This document shows, in pieces, positions 22,832 through 30,217 of a stretch of 32,791 nucleotides of DNA. Each line of letters starts with the position of its first letter. Positions within the stretch are counted from its first letter, which is position 1. The position numbers were made by a program, and so were the translations under genes. The stretch spans positions 1 through 32,791 of the forward strand of contig NZ_JRKO01000056.1 of assembly GCF_000763885.1 (NCBI RefSeq), given 5' to 3'. Under the pieces are notes generated by a model. It did no database searches, was not told the origin of the DNA, and saw only the letters and a list, made by a program, of their open reading frames with translations. The DNA is from Paracoccus versutus. Its GTDB lineage: Bacteria; Pseudomonadota; Alphaproteobacteria; Rhodobacterales; Rhodobacteraceae.

Positions 22832-24139
22832 TCAGGCGCTGGCATTCAGTTCGAACCGGGCTTCGGGAAAGTATTTCTTCAGCCGGATGTCAGCGGTGCG
22901 GGCGTGCCCTTCCATCCCCTCCAGGCGCGAGATGCGGGCTGTCGCCTCGGCGATGGGGCGGGCGCCTTCGCGGGTCGCGCGCTGCCAGGTCACGACCTTC
23001 ATGTATTTGTGGACGGAAAGCCCGCCCGTATAGCGTGCCGCGCCCGAGGTCGGCAGGACGTGGTTCGGCCCCGAAGCCTTGTCGCCGAATGCGACCGTGG
23101 TTTCCTCGCCCAGGAAAAGCGAGCCGTAGCATTGCAGGCGCTTGAGCCACCAATCCAGGTCGGCCGCCTGCACGGTCAGGTGTTCGGGCGCATAGTCGTC
23201 GGACGTCGCCGCCATTTCCTCGCGATCCGCGCAAAGGATCACCTCGGCATAGTCGCGCCATGCCGCCTCGGCGTTCATGCGGTTGACCTCGGGCAGGTCG
23301 GCGATCAGTTCCGGAACTAGTTTCAGGACGGCTTGTGCAAGCTTTTCATCGTCGGTGACGAGCCAGACGGGCGAGTTGTAGCCATGCTCGGCCTGGCCCA
23401 CGAGGTCGGCGGCGACCACCAGCGGATCGGCGCTGGCATCGGCCAGGATCAGGCTGTCGGTCGGGCCGGCGAACATGTCGATGCCGACGCGGCCGAACAT
23501 GATGCGCTTGGCCTCGGCCACGAACTGGTTGCCGGGACCGACCAGGATGTCGGCCGGGGGGCAATCGAAAAGGCCGAAGGCCATGGCGGCGATGCCTTGC
23601 ACGCCGCCAAGCGCCAGGATGCGATCCGCCCCGCACAGATCGGCAGTATAGACGATCGCCGGATTGATGCCGACGCCGGGACGCGGGGGCGAGCAGGCGG
23701 TGACGTGCTGGCAACCCGCGACCTTGGCCGTCGTGACCGTCATGATCGCCGAGGCGACATGGCTGTAGCGCCCGCCCGGCACGTAGCAGCCGACCGAACG
23801 GCAGGGGATGCTGCGCTGCCCGGTGGTCAGGCCCGGCACCAGCTCCAGCGAGAAGTCGCGCAGCGAATCGCGTTGCGCCTCGGCAAAGCGGCGGACGTTG
23901 TCATGGGCGAACTTGATGTCGTCCTGCAGCTTTTGCGGAACCTTGGCCTTGGCCGCCTCGATCTCGTCCCGCGTCAGGACGATGTTGCCGTCGTATTTGT
24001 CCAGCTCGAGCGCGTATTTGCGGGCGGCTGCCTCGCCGCCCTGCTCGATGTCGCCAAGGATCTTCTGGACGATCTCGCGGGTCTCGCCGGCGTCGGTGGT
24101 CGCGGTCTTCGGCGCTTTCTTCAGATAGTGCAGAGCCAT
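22832..24139 (-). CDS. hpsN: HpsN, sulfopropanediol 3-dehydrogenase (histidinol dehydrogenase family)
   Basis: This 435-residue protein belongs to the histidinol dehydrogenase family. Zinc and catalytic positions of HisD are kept: Q249 and H252 (QAEHG), E319 and H320 (APEHL), D353 (FGDKASGPNH) and H412 (EGMEGH). HpsN oxidises (R)-DHPS in two NAD-dependent steps to (R)-sulfolactate. HisD would sit in a histidine operon; here two DHPS-type dehydrogenases follow and a LacI regulator diverges, as in the Cupriavidus hps cluster. The start at 24139 (GGAGA before MALHYLKK) is preferred to the open frame from 24244, which would run over the operator at 24230. Confidence 0.88.
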   Translation of the reverse strand: MALHYLKKAPKTATTDAGETREIVQKILGDIEQGGEAAARKYALELDKYDGNIVLTRDEIEAAKAKVPQKLQDDIKFAHDNVRRFAEAQRDSLRDFSLELVPGLTTGQRSIPCRSVGCYVPGGRYSHVASAIMTVTTAKVAGCQHVTACSPPRPGVGINPAIVYTADLCGADRILALGGVQGIAAMAFGLFDCPPADILVGPGNQFVAEAKRIMFGRVGIDMFAGPTDSLILADASADPLVVAADLVGQAEHGYNSPVWLVTDDEKLAQAVLKLVPELIADLPEVNRMNAEAAWRDYAEVILCADREEMAATSDDYAPEHLTVQAADLDWWLKRLQCYGSLFLGEETTVAFGDKASGPNHVLPTSGAARYTGGLSVHKYMKVVTWQRATREGARPIAEATARISRLEGMEGHARTADIRLKKYFPEARFELNASA

Positions 24140-24229
24140 GAAATTCTCCGGGTTTTCGTGATCGGCCTTGTGCTTCGACGGCTCTGATCGAGCCGGTTGC
24201 GAAGCGTCCTCCTCTTGGCCATGGCGTGA

Positions 24230-24243
24230 TGTAAGCGCTTTCA
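24230..24243. promoter_or_regulatory. LacI-type operator between hpsN and hpsR
   Basis: TGTAAGCGCTTTCA fits the general LacI-family operator pattern with a central CG and an AAGCGCTT palindrome core. It lies in the 198-base divergent gap, about 90 bases upstream of hpsN and 95 upstream of hpsR. A matching site precedes the ABC operon at 25523. Confidence 0.75.
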
Positions 24244-24337
24244 TTTAGGCGATGCAAGCTTTTCTCAACGGTTCTGGTCAAATTATTCGCTTGCTGCGAA
24301 AGTGGCTGCCGATGCGCAGATCCAGCGAGGACAGGTT

Positions 24338-25363
24338 GTGAGCGAGAAAACGGTGCATGCGACGGTGGACGATGTGGCGGCGCTTGCGGGCGTGTCCACC
24401 GCGACCGTCTCGCGCTGCCTGAACGCCCCCGACCGCGTGGTGCCGGCGACGCGGGAAAAGGTCATGGAGGCGATTCGCGCCCTGAACTATTCCCCGAATT
24501 TCGGCGCCCGTGCCTTGGCGTCGCGGCGGACGGGCATTATCGGCGCAGTGATCCCGACGCTGGAGAACGCGGTCTTCGCGCATGGGATCGACGCCTTCGA
24601 ACGCTCGCTTTCGCCGGGAAAGTTCGCGCTGCTTGTCGCCTCTTGCGGCTATGACCCGGAACGCGAAAAGCAGCAGATCGAGGCCCTGGTCGCGCGGGGA
24701 GCGGATGGTTTGCTGCTGGTCGGTTTCGATCGCGATCCCGCGATCTATGAATGGTTGGCCATCCGCAAGGTGCCTTACGTGCTGGCCTGGGCCTGCGGCG
24801 ATTCGCACCCTTACGCGGGCTTCGACAACGTGGCAGGCATGGCTGCGATGGTGCGCATGGTTCTGGACCTGGGCCACAGGAACGTCGCGATGATCTCGGG
24901 GCTGACCCAGGGCAACGACCGGGCCAGGGGACGACTGGAGGGCGCCCGCGACCTGCTGGCGGGCGAGGGGCTTGCCTTCCGCGGAGTGGCCGAGGTGCCA
25001 TACGGCCTGGAAAGCGGGGCAAGGGCCTTTGCGGAACTGATGGCGGATCGCAGCATCACCGCCGTCATCTGCGGCAACGATGTGCTTGCCGCCGGCGCCC
25101 TGCGCGCTGCGCATCGCATGGGGTTGCGCGTGCCCAGGGACGTGACGATCACCGGCTTCGACGACATCGACATCGCCTCGATCACCTTTCCCGAACTGAC
25201 GACCGTGCGGGTTCCGCATACCCGCATGGGCGAGCAGGCGGCCGCCCTGCTGCAGCAGCTTATCGAGGGCAAGCGCGGCGAAAGCGTGCTTTTGCCGACC
25301 GAGATCGTTGCGCGGGGCACCCATGCGCCGCCGACGGCGCGAAGGCGATTCGCCAAGGCGTAA
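24338..25363 (+). CDS. hpsR: LacI-family regulator, probable HpsR
   Basis: This 341-residue regulator has an N-terminal LacI helix-turn-helix (VDDVAALAGVSTATVSRCLN, residues 10-29), a hinge around YSPNFGARALASRRTGIIG, and a sugar-binding-type core with LLLVGFDRDP and TAVICGNDVLAAGALRAA. The GTG at 24338 has GAGGA six bases before it and gives the standard short lead; a GTG at 24302 is possible but poorer. The DHPS cluster of Cupriavidus is controlled by a LacI-type HpsR, and position and operators here match. It probably represses hpsN and the ABC operon until DHPS or a metabolite binds. Confidence 0.85.
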   Translation: MSEKTVHATVDDVAALAGVSTATVSRCLNAPDRVVPATREKVMEAIRALNYSPNFGARALASRRTGIIGAVIPTLENAVFAHGIDAFERSLSPGKFALLVASCGYDPEREKQQIEALVARGADGLLLVGFDRDPAIYEWLAIRKVPYVLAWACGDSHPYAGFDNVAGMAAMVRMVLDLGHRNVAMISGLTQGNDRARGRLEGARDLLAGEGLAFRGVAEVPYGLESGARAFAELMADRSITAVICGNDVLAAGALRAAHRMGLRVPRDVTITGFDDIDIASITFPELTTVRVPHTRMGEQAAALLQQLIEGKRGESVLLPTEIVARGTHAPPTARRRFAKA

Positions 25364-25522
25364 TGCCCTGCCACGAAAACCCCGCGCTGGGCCGACCCAA
25401 GGCACGGCCGGATTCAACATGCTTATAACAAATGATAAAATATTGAATCGCCTTGATCTCTTCTGGATCCCGCGCGTCTTTTGACGCGGCCGGATTGGAA
25501 AAAGATTGACTGTCCCAGGCAT

Positions 25523-25542
25523 CTATGTAACCGCTTACATAG
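25523..25542. promoter_or_regulatory. perfect LacI-type operator before the second ABC operon
   Basis: CTATGTAA and TTACATAG form a perfect inverted repeat around CCGC; the inner 14-mer TGTAACCGCTTACA matches the site at 24230 in 12 of 14 positions. It ends 16 bases before the ATG, so HpsR bound here would block transcription start or elongation. Confidence 0.8.
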
Positions 25543-25558
25543 CTAAGGGAGGACGAGG

Positions 25559-26338
25559 ATGTCACGCAAGGCAGTGGTGGGTGGCGCGACCATATTCGCG
25601 GCTCTTGCCCTTTGGTATGTTGCGACTTCGGTGACGCAGATGATCTCACCGGGCCGGTTTCCCTCGCCGGCGGACACCTGGGCGGCTTTCGGCCAGATCA
25701 CCGGCGTCGGCTATGCCAATGGGGTGCTGATCGACCATGTCCTGCGCTCGGTCACGCTGGTCACGCTGGGCTTTCTGGTCGCGATCTGCACCGGGGTTCC
25801 CCTGGGCTTGTGGATGGGCTGGAGCCGCAAGGCCGAGGCGCTGATCAACCCGGTCTTCCTGATCATCCGCCCGATCCCGCCGCTGGCCTGGATCCCGCTG
25901 GCCATCCTGTGGCTGGGGCTGGGTGACATGGCCAAGATCCTGGTGATCTGGTTCGCCGCCTTCGTGCCCTCGGTCATCAACGCCTATGCGGGCGTGCGCA
26001 ACCTCGACAAGACCCTGATCGAGGCGGCGCAGATGCTGGGCACGCCCTTCCTGACCTTCGTGCGCGAGATTCTGTTGCCGGGCGCCAGTCCGATGATCTT
26101 TACCGGGTTGCGGCTGTCCCTGCAGGCGTCCTGGACCACGCTGGTCGCAGCCGAGCTGGTCGGGGCGATGACCGGGCTGGGCCGGGTGCTGAACGCGGCG
26201 CAGCAGGATCTTTACCCCGGAATGATCCTGGTTGGGATGATCGTGGTGACGCTTTGCGGCTGGCTGATGACCGCGGCCCTGGGCGTCGCGGAGCGTCGCG
26301 CGCTTTCGTGGAATACCGCCTCGCAGGCAGGGGAATGA
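25559..26338 (+). CDS. ABC transporter permease 1, probable DHPS importer
   Basis: This 259-residue BPD_transp_1 permease has about six helices, including GATIFAALALWYVATSV, VTLVTLGFLVAICTGVPLGL and PIPPLAWIPLAILWLGLGD. The coupling loop is EAAQMLGTPFLTFVREILLP. It is the first gene of a permease-permease-ATPase-binding protein operon behind GGGAGGACGAGG. Two permease genes imply a heterodimeric channel, unlike the single-permease SsuC-type operon at 3609. The HpsR-type operator just upstream ties it to DHPS uptake. Confidence 0.85.
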   Translation: MSRKAVVGGATIFAALALWYVATSVTQMISPGRFPSPADTWAAFGQITGVGYANGVLIDHVLRSVTLVTLGFLVAICTGVPLGLWMGWSRKAEALINPVFLIIRPIPPLAWIPLAILWLGLGDMAKILVIWFAAFVPSVINAYAGVRNLDKTLIEAAQMLGTPFLTFVREILLPGASPMIFTGLRLSLQASWTTLVAAELVGAMTGLGRVLNAAQQDLYPGMILVGMIVVTLCGWLMTAALGVAERRALSWNTASQAGE

Positions 26339-27126
26339 GGGACATGCGGATCTTCGACACCAACAACACCGTGGTTCTGGGGCTGATCGGATTCGGCGGC
26401 TTCCTGGCGGTCTGGACATTGCTCAGCCTTTCGGGGCTTATCCCCAGCCTGTTCCTGCCGTCGCCCGCCGCCGTGGTCGAGCGTTTCGTCTATCTGCTGA
26501 ACCACAGGTTCGCCGGCGGCACCCTGGTCGACCATCTGGGGGCCAGCATGCTGCGCTTTGCGGGCGGCTTCGGCCTGGCGGTTCTGGTCGGCATCCCGCT
26601 GGGCCTGCTCATGGGCTGGTTCCGGCTGCTCGACGACATCGTGACGCCGCTGTTCGATGCGGTCCGCTTCATCGCGCCGATCGCCTGGGTGCCCTTTGCC
26701 GCGCTGTGGTTCGGCACCGGCATCGGCGGGCCGATCATGATCATCTTTGCCGGCGCCTTCCCGCCCTGCCTGATCAACGCCTATCGCGGCGCGAAATTCG
26801 CCGACCCCCGCCTGATCGAGGCGGCGCGCATGCTGGGCACCCCGGACCGGCGGATGATCACCGAGATCCTGCTGCCCTCGGCCGTGCCCTCGATCATCGC
26901 CGGGCTGCGCATCTCGGCCGGGCTGGGCTGGCAGTCGCTGGTGGGGGCCGAGCTGATCGTCGCCTCGACCGGGATCGGCTACATGATGGTGCAGGGGCAG
27001 GGGAACGTTTCGACCACCACGGTCATGGCCGGGATGATCGGCATCGGCATCATCGGGCTTGTCATCGACGTCGTCCTGCGCCGGGTCGAGGAAGCGATCC
27101 TGCGCCGCCGTGGTCTCTCAGCATAA
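26335..27126 (+). CDS. ABC transporter permease 2, probable DHPS importer
   Basis: This 263-residue permease is a paralogue of the one upstream, with the same architecture: FGGFLAVWTLLSLSGLIP, FGLAVLVGIPLGLLMGWF, FIAPIAWVPFAALWFGTG and the coupling loop EAARMLGTPDRRMITEILLP. The ATG at 26335 overlaps the previous stop (ATGA) behind GGCAGGGGA; earlier in-frame starts would lie inside the upstream gene. It likely pairs with permease 1 to make the membrane channel. Confidence 0.85.
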   Translation: MRDMRIFDTNNTVVLGLIGFGGFLAVWTLLSLSGLIPSLFLPSPAAVVERFVYLLNHRFAGGTLVDHLGASMLRFAGGFGLAVLVGIPLGLLMGWFRLLDDIVTPLFDAVRFIAPIAWVPFAALWFGTGIGGPIMIIFAGAFPPCLINAYRGAKFADPRLIEAARMLGTPDRRMITEILLPSAVPSIIAGLRISAGLGWQSLVGAELIVASTGIGYMMVQGQGNVSTTTVMAGMIGIGIIGLVIDVVLRRVEEAILRRRGLSA

Positions 27127-27144
27127 TTCGAAAGGAATGGACGA

Positions 27145-27942
27145 ATGGGAGCGATCCGCTTCGACAATGTCGGCCGCATCTATGGCAACAAGCAGGACGG
27201 TTTCGAGGCGCTGAAGGGCGTCGAGCTGGAAATCGCCGACAAGGAATTCATGGCGGTGGTCGGCCCTTCGGGCTGCGGCAAGACGACCTGCCTGCGCTTT
27301 GTCGCCGGGTTCGACCGCCCCACCTCGGGCATGGTCAGCGTGGACGGGGTCAAGGTGACGAAGCCCGGCCCCGACCGCGCCGTGGTGTTCCAGCAATTCG
27401 CGCTGATGCCCTGGAAGACGGTGCGCGAGAACATCGAGCTGGGCCTGCGCAACAAGGGCGTGCCCAGGGCCGAGCGCAGGGAACGCATCGACCGCATCCT
27501 GGCGCTGATGAACCTGACCGGCTATGCCGATGCCTTCCCCCACCAACTGTCGGGGGGCATGCAGCAGCGCGTCTCGATCGCGCGGGCCTATGTGCTGGAC
27601 CCCGAGGTTCTGCTGATGGACGAACCCTTCGGCGCGCTCGACGCCCAGACCCGCGTCGTCATGCAGGAGGAGCTGGTGCGCTTGGCGCGGCGCAACCCGC
27701 GCACGGTCATGTTCATCACCCATGCCGTCGAGGAGGCCGTGTATCTGGCCGACCGCGTGGCGATCATGGCCCGCCAGCCGGGACGGGTGAAGGAAATCAT
27801 CGACATCCGCTCGATCCGCGAGGCCGAGCGCTGGGACGACCACGAAAAGATCGAGGACGTGATGGACCTGGAAAGCTTCGTCCATCTGCGCACCCAGATA
27901 TGGCGCAGCCTGCGCCAGGAAAAGGCGATGGAAATCGCCTGA
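27145..27942 (+). CDS. ABC transporter ATP-binding protein, probable DHPS importer
   Basis: This 265-residue ATPase has Walker A GPSGCGKTT (about residues 41-49), Q-loop VFQQFALMPWKT, signature LSGGMQQRVSIARA, Walker B VLLMDEPFGALD and switch His in FITHA. A C-terminal tail of about 45 acidic residues (AERWDDHEKIEDVMDL) follows the core. It belongs to the nitrate/sulfonate/taurine ATPase group and energises the two upstream permeases. It starts 18 bases after permease 2 behind GAAAGGA. Confidence 0.87.
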   Translation: MGAIRFDNVGRIYGNKQDGFEALKGVELEIADKEFMAVVGPSGCGKTTCLRFVAGFDRPTSGMVSVDGVKVTKPGPDRAVVFQQFALMPWKTVRENIELGLRNKGVPRAERRERIDRILALMNLTGYADAFPHQLSGGMQQRVSIARAYVLDPEVLLMDEPFGALDAQTRVVMQEELVRLARRNPRTVMFITHAVEEAVYLADRVAIMARQPGRVKEIIDIRSIREAERWDDHEKIEDVMDLESFVHLRTQIWRSLRQEKAMEIA

Positions 27943-27987
27943 GCAAGAACCAATCGATAACGGAAACAAGTTCCTGGGAGGAAAAAC

Positions 27988-29013
27988 ATGAGAACCGGCA
28001 TTTGCGCGGGCCTTGCCCTTGGCATGGCGATGGCAGGCGGGGCGGCCAGCGCCGAAGCGATCCGCGTCAGCTATCAGCCATCGCTTTATTGGGCGCTGCC
28101 CTTCCATGTGGCGAGCGAGAAGGGCTGGTGGACCGAGGTTGAGCTGGAGCCCGAATTCGTCACCTTCCCGGCGGGCGCGCCGCAGATCGCCGCCGCGCAG
28201 GCGAAGGACTGGGATGTCGGCGGCACCGGCTCGGTCCCCGCGATCCTGGGGGCCTCCCGCTTCGGGCTGAAGACCATCGGCCTGACCAACGACGAATCGC
28301 GCACCAACGCGATCATGACCGCCAAGGCCGACATCGAGGCGGTGAAGGCCGATCCCGGTGTGATCAAAAGCCTGCTGGTCACGACCAATTCGACCGCAGA
28401 TTTCACCGCCCGCGCCTGCCTTGAGAAATGGGGTATCGATCCGGCCTCGGTCGAATTCGTGAATTTGGCCCAGGCGCAGATCATCTCGGCCGTGATCAGC
28501 GGCAACGGCCGCTTTGCCGGGGTTTGGGCGCCGAACACCTATACGCTGCAGGAACGTGCGGAATACGACTATCTGTGTTCCGGCGCCGATGCCGACGCCA
28601 TCGTTCCCGGCGCGCTGGTCGTGCGCGAGGATTTCGCTTCGCAGAACCCCGAGGCGGTTCAGAAATTCCTGGCCGTCTATCTGAAGAGCATTCGCTGGAT
28701 CAAGGCCAACCCGGAAGAGGCCAGGGAGATGCTGGTCGATTTCTATTCGGAGGGCGGGGTCGAGATCTCGGACGCCGGCGCGAAGGCCGAATTCGAACTG
28801 CGCCCGACCTTCACCCTGGACGAACAGCTTGCGCTTATGGCGCGGGAAGGCGGCGCATCGGAGGTCGATGGCTGGATGACGCGCATCGGCGAGTTCATGA
28901 CGAGTGTCGGCACCATCCCGCAGGCGCCCGAGGCCGAAGGCTATATCGACCCCAGCTATCTGCAGGGCGTAAAGGAAAACACGGCGCTGGCCGAATTCGT
29001 CGACGCCGATTGA
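27988..29013 (+). CDS. ABC transporter substrate-binding protein (NMT1/TauA-like), probable DHPS-binding
   Basis: This 341-residue secreted protein has a signal peptide (residues 1-22, AGGAASA before EAIRVSYQP). The mature part has the TauA/SsuA-like cleft elements SLYWALPFHVASEKGWW, FPAGAPQIAAAQAKDWDVGG and TNSTADFTARACLEKWGID. It ends the ABC operon just before a terminator. It differs clearly from the binding protein at 2528, so the two systems likely carry different sulfonates. DHPS is favoured because of the HpsR-type operator before the operon; sulfolactate already has SlcHFG. Confidence 0.82.
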   Translation: MRTGICAGLALGMAMAGGAASAEAIRVSYQPSLYWALPFHVASEKGWWTEVELEPEFVTFPAGAPQIAAAQAKDWDVGGTGSVPAILGASRFGLKTIGLTNDESRTNAIMTAKADIEAVKADPGVIKSLLVTTNSTADFTARACLEKWGIDPASVEFVNLAQAQIISAVISGNGRFAGVWAPNTYTLQERAEYDYLCSGADADAIVPGALVVREDFASQNPEAVQKFLAVYLKSIRWIKANPEEAREMLVDFYSEGGVEISDAGAKAEFELRPTFTLDEQLALMAREGGASEVDGWMTRIGEFMTSVGTIPQAPEAEGYIDPSYLQGVKENTALAEFVDAD

Positions 29014-29034
29014 GTGACGCTTCCCCCGAAGCGC

Positions 29035-29064
29035 AAATGGCCGGGCGATGTCCCGGCCATTTTT
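29035..29064. terminator. terminator after the second ABC operon
   Basis: AAATGGCCGGG (29035-29045) pairs with CCCGGCCATTT (29052-29062) around a 6-nt loop and runs into TTTT. It lies about 20 bases past the binding-protein stop and just before the convergent GntR gene's stop; the A-run on the other side may let it act both ways. Confidence 0.85.
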
Positions 29065-29079
29065 CGTCCTGCGCCCGCC

Positions 29080-29781
29080 TCAGGTCAGCGACACCTGATA
29101 GGCCAGGCTGTCGGTCCGACACAGGCTGCGCCTCCGCTCGACCGGATGTCCCATGATGTCGAAGGCCACGCGGTCCACGCAGAGCAGCGGCGTCCCGGTG
29201 CCGACATTCAGGGCTGCGGCGGACTCGCCATCGGCCAGGACCGCGGAAATCGATTCGTCAGCGCGCAGGATGATGCAGCCGTAGTTCTGCTGATACAGCA
29301 CATAGAGCGTGTTCGGCAGCGGTGCGCGCTGGTCGAGGCCGACAAAGCGGCTTGCCGAAACTACCGCCGTTTCCAGCACGCTGGGCACGCCTTTGAGGCT
29401 GCGCACGCGACGGATCTCATAGACGTTCTTCGGCTCGCCATCCAACCCCTTGCGCTCAGCCGCCAGGGCGCGGCGGTTCGTCACCACCTCGCTGACCAGT
29501 TCGGGGCGGATCATCTGCCCGTCCGGCTGCCGCAAGCGAAAAAAATTGAACAACGAACTGTCCGGTGTCCGGGCCGTGACGAAGGTGCCACGCCCCTGTT
29601 CGCGCCGGACGATGCCATGCTGCTCCAGCATCATCAGCGACTTGCGCGCGGTTCCCTGCGACACGCCCGTTTCGGCGGCAATCTGCATCTCGCTTGGCAG
29701 CATCGAGCCCGGCAACAACTCGCCAGACGAGATCTGCGCCACGATTCTGTCGATCACTTTCTGGTAGAGGGGTGCGGCCAT
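29080..29781 (-). CDS. suyR: GntR-family (HutC type) regulator of suyAB, SuyR-like
   Basis: This 233-residue regulator has a GntR winged helix (PLYQKVIDRIVAQISSG, MLPSEMQIAAETGVSQGTA, RREQGRGTFVTA) and a UTRA effector domain (VYEIRRVRSLKGVPSVLE, SVSLT-like end YQVSLT). It is a paralogue of the regulator at 20306; both have SQGT in the recognition helix and end in VSL. The ATG at 29781 with AAGGA at seven bases is chosen over a GTG at 29808. It diverges from suyA across 142 bases holding a TCTTGTATAAGA site. The suyR name is by position and family, so it is provisional. Confidence 0.8.
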   Translation of the reverse strand: MAAPLYQKVIDRIVAQISSGELLPGSMLPSEMQIAAETGVSQGTARKSLMMLEQHGIVRREQGRGTFVTARTPDSSLFNFFRLRQPDGQMIRPELVSEVVTNRRALAAERKGLDGEPKNVYEIRRVRSLKGVPSVLETAVVSASRFVGLDQRAPLPNTLYVLYQQNYGCIILRADESISAVLADGESAAALNVGTGTPLLCVDRVAFDIMGHPVERRRSLCRTDSLAYQVSLT

Positions 29782-29851
29782 GTCCGGGTCCTTCAGGTTT
29801 GCCCACACCTATCATGCGGGCTGCGTGTCGCACAAGAAATCATGAAATAAG

Positions 29852-29863
29852 TCTTGTATAAGA
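29852..29863. promoter_or_regulatory. near-palindromic GntR operator between suyR and suyA
   Basis: TCTTGTATAAGA is a near-perfect 12-bp palindrome, one base off the TCTTATATAAGA ideal, in an AT-rich patch 60 bases before suyA. A wider ATCAT/ATGAT pair (29839-29843 and 29874-29878) brackets it. The site resembles those before slcH/slcF and the other GntR gene. Confidence 0.6.
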
Positions 29864-29923
29864 TGTCATGTATATGATAACTGTTGCCTCGTAGATTCAT
29901 GCTGCTATCCAGAGGAGGGGCAC

Positions 29924-30214
29924 TTGAGGAATATTCCACAACTTCTTGTCCACGATCATGCGGACAACGTTGGTGTCGTCGTGGTCGAGGATCTGAAGGC
30001 GGGCACCGAGATGCTGTGCGTCGTGACGTCCGACAACTCGGACTTTCGCCTGACCGCCAAGGCCGACATTCCTATCGGCCACAAGGTGGCGCTGAAGGCG
30101 CTGAAGGCCGGCGATACGGTCATCAAGTATCACGAGGACATCGGCAAGATGGTCGGCGATGCCGAGGTTGGCGGCCACGTCCATACCCACAACTGCAAAA
30201 CGAAACGGTGGTAA
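29924..30214 (+). CDS. suyA: SuyA, (2R)-sulfolactate sulfo-lyase small subunit
   Basis: This 96-residue protein has the SAF/UxaA N-terminal domain: LLVHDHADNVGVVVVEDLKA, DIPIGHKVALKALKAGD and the closing VGGHVHTHNCK typical of altronate dehydratase-like small subunits. SuyAB splits (R)-sulfolactate into pyruvate and sulfite and is iron-dependent. The only start that keeps the domain whole is a rare TTG at 29924; GAGGAGGGG at 29912-29920 supports it and no ATG occurs in frame before residue 39. suyB follows after three bases. Confidence 0.9.
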   Translation: MRNIPQLLVHDHADNVGVVVVEDLKAGTEMLCVVTSDNSDFRLTAKADIPIGHKVALKALKAGDTVIKYHEDIGKMVGDAEVGGHVHTHNCKTKRW

Positions 30215-30217
30215 GTC

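Noticed and set aside
22832..24139. Histidinol dehydrogenase (hisD) of histidine synthesis.
   Set aside because: The fold is the same, but no other his gene is present. Two dehydrogenases, a LacI regulator and sulfonate genes surround it, matching hpsN clusters.
25473..25488. Hairpin CGCGTC-TTTT-GACGCG between hpsR and the second ABC operon.
   Set aside because: The 6-bp stem is short, has no U-tract after it and is easily found by chance in GC-rich DNA. It is not convincing as a terminator.
24278..25522. A 414-codon minus-strand frame opposite hpsR.
   Set aside because: It is antisense to a well-conserved LacI regulator, with no domain and His/Gln/Arg-rich composition.
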